Of a stretch of 37,917 bases of DNA, positions 33,826-37,917 are shown in pieces; position 1 is the stretch's first letter; each line of letters begins with the position of its first letter. Source of the stretch: a bacterium (GTDB lineage: Bacteria > Bacteroidota > Bacteroidia > NS11-12g > UBA955); contig JAQSCZ010000027.1 of the NCBI GenBank assembly GCA_029945665.1, forward strand, positions 1 to 37,917. The letters are read 5' to 3'. Made by a program: the position numbers and the translations under genes. The notes beneath the pieces were generated by a model. It was not told the DNA's origin. It did not search any database and saw only the letters and a list, made by a program, of their open reading frames with translations.

Positions 33826-34248
33826 TTGAAACTTCTAATTTCTCTGATATTATTATTTGGAGGGGTAGAGCTTTGTGCCCAAAAAATTTCACTAATTGGG
33901 AAATGGAAATCGACTAATTATGGTGAAACAACTACAATGGTTTTTCAATCAGATAGTTCTGTTATATTTATTTCAGGACAATCGGATACTTTTAATAGGG
34001 AAATCTTTAACGAGAAGATTAAAATTATTTTTACCTATTCATTCAACGACAGCGCAAGTCCTAGTCAAATTAATTTAGTTGGTAGAACCTTGCCAACATT
34101 AAAAACAAGCATGAGAATCGAGGGGATTTATAAGTTCATTTCAAAAGATAAACTACTTATCCGATTTGGATTTAATGGTGAAGTAAGACCGAAAGATTTT
34201 CATTCAATTGGCGGGCAAACTATGATTACTCTGATAAGAATAGAATAA
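33826..34248 (+). CDS. Small secreted protein, lipocalin-like fold possible
   Basis: No named family is recognised. The 140-residue product starts with a signal peptide (MKLLISLILLFGGVELCAQ, read from a TTG at 33826; no in-frame ATG lies near). The mature part begins KISLIGKWKS, the Gly-x-Trp pattern often seen at the start of small lipocalin-like beta proteins. Alternating strands follow (TTMVFQSDSSVIFIS, IKIIFTYSFND, KLLIRFGF). It starts 8 bases after accC and could be read on the same transcript, although its exported nature makes a role in fatty-acid synthesis unlikely. Confidence 0.65.
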   Translation: MKLLISLILLFGGVELCAQKISLIGKWKSTNYGETTTMVFQSDSSVIFISGQSDTFNREIFNEKIKIIFTYSFNDSASPSQINLVGRTLPTLKTSMRIEGIYKFISKDKLLIRFGFNGEVRPKDFHSIGGQTMITLIRIE

Positions 34249-34287
34249 ATACAATACTAAAAGTATTCATATAGCCGTTATAGGTAT

Positions 34288-35169
34288 ATGAAAATTAAAA
34301 TTGGTGTGACACTTTTATTGCTCGTGTGTTCTGCGCAAACCATTTATTCATTTGATAAGAACCGTTATCTTTCAATTGAAAAAGCGGCAACAAATCCGGC
34401 GGTAGTTGTTAAGTTTAATAGCAAAGGTGGTCATCAAGGCTACTGCATGGAAATGGCCATAGAGAACACTGGCTATGATACTTGTTTTGCATGGGTTGAA
34501 GCGGGTAGGCGCTTGATAAGTGATGAGGAGAAGCAGCAAGATATTTTTATAGTAAAGAGTCAATATGTAATGGTTGAACCAAGAACAAAATTGCTATTTA
34601 GTTTATTCGGATTTTGTTGCCAAAGTCACGATGCCAGTCCGCATGCAGGAACAGTTTTTAAAATGGGCTATATTGAAAATAAAGATTGGCAAAGTTTGGC
34701 CAATACTATCAACACCAATAATTTTGATATGGGTGCAATTCAACATGCTGTGTGGGCTGTTTCGAATAATCATCCTGTTAGTTCTATTGACAAAGGCAAA
34801 GACGATAAGAACATACTTTTGTTGCAGACTGTGGCAGGTATTAAACACATTGAACTGCCTTGGTATAACATAGGGTACAAAAAAAGTACGAATAGACTTT
34901 TTAGCAATGTGCCTTCACGTATTTATTCTGAGATTAATTACAACTTACCTTATAATGGCGAAGTAAGTATAGTGGTGCGAGATAGATATGGCATTGTGCA
35001 ATCTACATTATTAGAGGATGTGCCTAAGGACCAAGGAAAAAATAAGTATTATTTTGATTTGGATATTGGTGGTTGGAAAGATGGCAACTATACGGTGGAG
35101 GTGGTGTTAGATGATAATAAAATTATTGAAAAGAAAAAGTTCGAGATCAATACGCAATTGAGTGAATAG
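34288..35169 (+). CDS. Secreted protein of unknown function with thioester-domain-like motifs
   Basis: A 293-residue exported protein (signal peptide MKIKIGVTLLLLVCSAQTIYS). The N-terminal domain, about residues 35-165, is beta-rich. It has GYCMEMAIEN (C53), FGFCCQSHDASPHAG (C110, C111) and AIQHAVWAVSNN (Q152). A Tyr-Cys pair plus a hydrophobic-Gln-x-x-hydrophobic-Trp motif are the signature of Gram-positive thioester domains, which bond a Cys to a Gln. The resemblance is only to these short motifs. The last roughly 85 residues resemble an FlgD-like Ig fold (GEVSIVVRDRYGIVQS, GGWKDGNYTVEVVLDDNKI), as in many Bacteroidota surface proteins. I do not recognise the whole family. Confidence 0.7.
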   Translation: MKIKIGVTLLLLVCSAQTIYSFDKNRYLSIEKAATNPAVVVKFNSKGGHQGYCMEMAIENTGYDTCFAWVEAGRRLISDEEKQQDIFIVKSQYVMVEPRTKLLFSLFGFCCQSHDASPHAGTVFKMGYIENKDWQSLANTINTNNFDMGAIQHAVWAVSNNHPVSSIDKGKDDKNILLLQTVAGIKHIELPWYNIGYKKSTNRLFSNVPSRIYSEINYNLPYNGEVSIVVRDRYGIVQSTLLEDVPKDQGKNKYYFDLDIGGWKDGNYTVEVVLDDNKIIEKKKFEINTQLSE

Positions 35170-35206
35170 CTGTGATTTTAAAGTGTTTGAATATTTTTAT
35201 GGCATA

Positions 35207-35240
35207 TTGGCAGTTCTAAACCTTATATTGCCAAAGGTTT
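35207..35240. other. Mutually exclusive hairpins upstream of the gene at 35280
   Basis: TTGGCA (35207-35212) can pair with TGCCAA (35229-35234). AAACCTT (35218-35224) can pair with AAGGTTT (35234-35240). The two stems interleave, so only one can form at a time. It lies about 40 bases before the start codon. It could be a regulatory switch or chance. Confidence 0.3.
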
Positions 35241-35279
35241 TGCTTATTAATTTAAATTTAAAAAACTGTGATGATTTTT

Positions 35280-36380
35280 ATGAATTATAAAAGAGTCTAT
35301 TGGTTATTAATCTTTTGTTTTGTTTGTCTGCAAATAAGGGCTGTTGAGTCTATTGACGACAATGGGAAGAGTGTATTTTTTCTAGATAAATCTAAAATTA
35401 ATCAACATGACTTAAGTGGGTTTAAATTTCAAAGACAATTGGATTTATTGTCTGACACCGCCTTAATTAATACTTTTTATAGAAAATATAAATGCCCCTA
35501 TCCATTGGATTTTAAATTGGTAAAAAGACGATTGAGTATCGCAAATTATGACAATATAAATTGTTTTGAAGATAAAATTTTTGTCACTGCCCGGTTTTTA
35601 ACACTTGATTCAAATCGTAAGAGAATGGAGTATATCATTATTGAATATACAGCAGATCTTAAGTTCAAGCAATTGTATTTATTGTATAGTTCATTACTTC
35701 GAAATGAGGGAAATGCCTTCTTATACCCGCGTTTTCGACTCTTATTTAATAATCAAAATGAAGTGATGTTTACGACTCGTTTTTCATTAAAATCTAAATC
35801 AACTGACAGCATGGGGAGCTTTGCTGTCTATAAAATGAATGCCAAAAGCGGTGAGTTGCAATTTAGTAGATTGCTCAATGTACCTAAGCCGATAAAGGAC
35901 TTTATTGTTCAAGATTTTTCATTGTATCCATTTGGACATATAATGTATCCAATCTCTATTCCGTTTAATTTTTCAAATAGTCCCGCCTACTTTTGTTTTC
36001 CTTACTGCATTGTAAGAAATTTTAATGGGAGTAAGGTGATGGACCCTTTTCATCATGTCTCCTATAACAGAGATAGTTTTCTGAAGCATTGTTATGTTGA
36101 TCTGAAGATGACATCTCTTGGACAAGCATTTAATCGAACCCCTACCCGAGAATTAGTACTCGCTTACAGCACAAACAAAGATACTTTACAACTTTTAGTT
36201 GGGAATTATCAGAGTCAGAAAAATAAACTGGCCATTGTCGAAATTATTGGCAAACAAATTGAAATAACAGCCTTAAAAAGTGAAGTCGATTTAGCCTCTA
36301 CTTATTTTCAAATGATTAATCACAAGGTACTTGCTATCCATGAGGAAAATGGGGCCTATGCTTTAAATTATATCGATTAA
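35280..36380 (+). CDS. Exported hypothetical protein, propeller-like
   Basis: About 366 residues with a signal peptide (MNYKRVYWLLIFCFVCLQIRA from the ATG at 35280; another ATG at 35271 and a GTG at 35268 are in frame). The mature part has many beta strands in repeating groups (KIFVTARFLTLDSNRKRME, EVMFTTRFSLKSKS, SFAVYKMNAKSGELQFSRL, ELVLAYSTNKDTLQLLVG). These hint at a beta-propeller of the six-bladed kind, but I cannot place it in a family. No lipobox and no T9SS sorting domain are seen. The gaps on both sides are about 110 and 34 bases. Confidence 0.65.
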   Translation: MNYKRVYWLLIFCFVCLQIRAVESIDDNGKSVFFLDKSKINQHDLSGFKFQRQLDLLSDTALINTFYRKYKCPYPLDFKLVKRRLSIANYDNINCFEDKIFVTARFLTLDSNRKRMEYIIIEYTADLKFKQLYLLYSSLLRNEGNAFLYPRFRLLFNNQNEVMFTTRFSLKSKSTDSMGSFAVYKMNAKSGELQFSRLLNVPKPIKDFIVQDFSLYPFGHIMYPISIPFNFSNSPAYFCFPYCIVRNFNGSKVMDPFHHVSYNRDSFLKHCYVDLKMTSLGQAFNRTPTRELVLAYSTNKDTLQLLVGNYQSQKNKLAIVEIIGKQIEITALKSEVDLASTYFQMINHKVLAIHEENGAYALNYID

Positions 36381-36414
36381 AGCAAAAGTGAATTTTATTT
36401 GTTAATTTAGCAGT

Positions 36415-37560
36415 ATGGAAAATAAATTGCAAAGAAGAAGTTTTATTACCAGGCTTTCTATGGCTTTGGCATCGGCCATTGCTTTGCCATTAACTAGTTT
36501 TTCAAGCAAGATTAAACAATCGCTTACAAGCAATCCTATGATAGATCCAATATTAAGTATAAAACCATTGGGCTTTCAATGGGAAACAGCCGATCCCTTT
36601 TTATTTTGTGTTCACCATGAAGATAAATTTCCAAAAGGCAATGATACGATGGGCCCTGTTACCTCAATGCAAGGCCGAAGCTTGGGCGATGATTTTATTA
36701 TTAAAGATGGTTTTCGCATGTACCATGGTAAAACAGTGCCTGGCTTTCCCGGCCACCCACACCGCGGTTTTGAAACCATTACTGTCGTGCGTCAAGGCAT
36801 GGTAGACCACGCCGATTCTATTGGTGCCGCTGGTCGTTATGGCGATGGCGATGTGCAATGGATGACAGCAGGAAAGGGTGTGCAACATTCTGAAATGTTT
36901 CCTTTGTTAAGCAAGGAAAAAGAGAACCCTATGGAATTGTTCCAAATATGGTTGAATTTACCGAAGAAAAATAAAATGGTTGCTCCACATTTTAAAATGA
37001 TGTGGCGCGAAAGTATTCCTAATTTTAGTTTTACTGATGCCAACAAAAAGAAAACAAATATTGAGGTAATTGCTGGAAAAATAGAAACCACCGAAGCGCC
37101 TACTCCTCCGCCCGATTCATGGGCATCGGATGCTGCCAATGAATTGGCTATTTGGAATATTAAAATGGAAGCTGGTGCCAGTTGGACCGTACCTAAGGCA
37201 TCGCTCGGTATTAATCGGACTTTGTATTTTTATGAAGGCGATTTGTTAAATGTTGGAGCTACAGCTGTTACCAAATACAATGCCGTTGAACTAATGCCCA
37301 ACATGGATATTAATATAGTTGCAGGCGGCAATGCAGTTAGTATTTTAATGTTACAAGGAAAACCTATTGGTGAGCCAGTAATATCTTATGGTCCATTTGT
37401 GATGAATACCAAAGAAGAGATTAACCAAGCGTTCGAAGATTACCATCAAACACAATTTGGTGGTTGGCCATGGTCGCGTTTCGATCAGGTGCATGATAGA
37501 GAAAAGGGCAGATTTGCCAAACATGCTGATGGTAGTGAAGAAGTGAAACCAAAAGAATAA
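36415..37560 (+). CDS. Pirin-family cupin protein with twin-arginine-like leader
   Basis: Pirins are two-domain cupins that bind iron or another metal; some have quercetinase activity, others regulate. The metal ligands are visible in the N-terminal cupin: H114 and H116 in GHPHRGFETI, H158 and E160 in GVQHSEMF. The pirin segments MVDHADSIGAAG and MELFQIWLNLP are also present. A second cupin domain follows from about residue 260. Unlike usual pirins of about 230-300 aa, this one has 381, beginning with LQRRSFITRL and a hydrophobic stretch (MALASAIALPLTSF) that looks like a Tat signal. Export is an inference. It converges with the DUF4834 gene. Confidence 0.9.
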   Translation: MENKLQRRSFITRLSMALASAIALPLTSFSSKIKQSLTSNPMIDPILSIKPLGFQWETADPFLFCVHHEDKFPKGNDTMGPVTSMQGRSLGDDFIIKDGFRMYHGKTVPGFPGHPHRGFETITVVRQGMVDHADSIGAAGRYGDGDVQWMTAGKGVQHSEMFPLLSKEKENPMELFQIWLNLPKKNKMVAPHFKMMWRESIPNFSFTDANKKKTNIEVIAGKIETTEAPTPPPDSWASDAANELAIWNIKMEAGASWTVPKASLGINRTLYFYEGDLLNVGATAVTKYNAVELMPNMDINIVAGGNAVSILMLQGKPIGEPVISYGPFVMNTKEEINQAFEDYHQTQFGGWPWSRFDQVHDREKGRFAKHADGSEEVKPKE

Positions 37561-37579
37561 CTGAGATTCAGAGAGAAAT

Positions 37580-37795
37580 TTATTTTATTTCTTCATAATC
37601 AATGTATTCTCCCTCATTGTTTGAAGGTTTGTTTTTATCATTTGATGGTTTAGTAGGCTCTTGATTATTCATTTTTTCATGCATCGCATTCATGTTCCTT
37701 TGAAAATCATTGGAGACTTTTTTAACTGTAAAAATCATTTTTAACAATTGCCAAATGGCATATATAATGAAAAGATTGAAAAGTATTTTTAACAA
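37580..37795 (-). CDS. DUF4834-like small membrane protein
   Basis: A 71-residue protein with one N-terminal hydrophobic span (MLKILFNLFIIYAIWQLLKMIF), a charged, Asn/Lys-rich middle and the C-terminal GEYIDYEEIK, which fits the conserved end (D-[FY]-E-E-[IV]) of DUF4834 proteins of Bacteroidota. The function is unknown. It converges with the pirin gene with a 19-base gap. A minus-strand -7 box lies 19 bases before its ATG. Confidence 0.75.
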   Translation of the reverse strand: MLKILFNLFIIYAIWQLLKMIFTVKKVSNDFQRNMNAMHEKMNNQEPTKPSNDKNKPSNNEGEYIDYEEIK

Positions 37796-37814
37796 AGTGA
37801 CTTAATTTATATTG

Positions 37815-37822
37815 CAAAATTA
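37815..37822 (-). promoter_or_regulatory. Putative -7 box for the DUF4834 gene
   Basis: On the minus strand this reads TAATTTTG, an exact TAnnTTTG match, 19 bases before the ATG. No -33 box is clear. Confidence 0.45.
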
Positions 37823-37917
37823 ACGAATTATTGACATTGCGTATTTATTTATTCCGATAAAATGGAGTAATAGACATTTTTAATGCTATTTTTAAGACGC
37901 AAGCTTCTAATAGACAT
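37823..37917. other. Non-coding right edge
   Basis: AT-rich sequence with no gene seen. TAATAGACAT occurs twice, exactly 40 bases apart, at 37868-37877 and 37908-37917; the second copy ends at the window edge, so the pattern cannot be followed. Confidence 0.35.

Noticed and set aside
37868-37917. Two TAATAGACAT copies 40 bases apart as the start of a CRISPR or satellite array
   Set aside because: The repeat is only 10 bases and the window ends at the second copy; two copies do not support an array.

Overview
The window looks like chromosomal DNA from a low-GC member of the Bacteroidota. No single taxon below phylum can be fixed from the sequence. The evidence is: a MurF-alanine racemase fusion; a type IX secretion (T9SS) type-B C-terminal sorting domain; DUF6089 (PorG-like) barrels next to uppS-bamA; DUF4834 and DUF6498 proteins; and many upstream regions carrying the Bacteroidota promoter pattern (TTTG near -33, TAnnTTTG near -7) with no clear Shine-Dalgarno sites. 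Genes are tightly packed. No gap exceeds about 230 bases, and I found no rRNA, tRNA, CRISPR array, transposase or phage gene.

Layout. 1-790: a small unknown gene and its uncertain flanks. 788-3303: glmS (aminosugar supply) and rplS. 3304-5880: iscS, a four-helix-bundle gene in AT-rich simple-repeat DNA, then iscU and iscA. 5885-8700: a PAP2-family protein facing an APC permease and a DUF6498 membrane protein. 8767-11748: the murF-alr fusion and ndk. 11854-14151: an ECF sigma factor, a single-span putative anti-sigma factor and a secreted barrel-like protein. 14210-17233 (minus): a large secreted SBBP/PKD protein with a T9SS sorting domain. 17353-20633: lysS and an ALDH7-type aldehyde dehydrogenase. 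20811-29071: an envelope block with a PorE-like lipoprotein (TPR, PD40 propeller, OmpA) carrying an unusual duplicated C-terminal extension, two tandem PorG-like proteins, uppS and bamA. 29158-33817: DUF177, rpmF, plsX, fabH, accB and accC, a fatty-acid initiation cluster. 33826-37560: three unrecognised or weakly recognised exported proteins and a pirin with a twin-arginine-like leader. 37580-37795 (minus): DUF4834.

How the genes fit together. The middle third is devoted to the envelope: peptidoglycan precursors (GlmS, MurF-Alr, UppS), outer-membrane assembly (BamA), T9SS-associated parts (PorE-like, two PorG-like) and a likely T9SS cargo (14210-17233). The rpmF-plsX-fabH-accBC block makes malonyl-CoA and starts fatty-acid synthesis. 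The points most worth a second look are the PorE-like extension with two related modules, the tandem PorG copies, the four-helix-bundle cassette with a heptamer tandem repeat inside the isc cluster, a dispersed inverted-repeat element found twice, the secreted protein at 34288 with thioester-domain-like YC and IQxxVW motifs, and the exported pirin.
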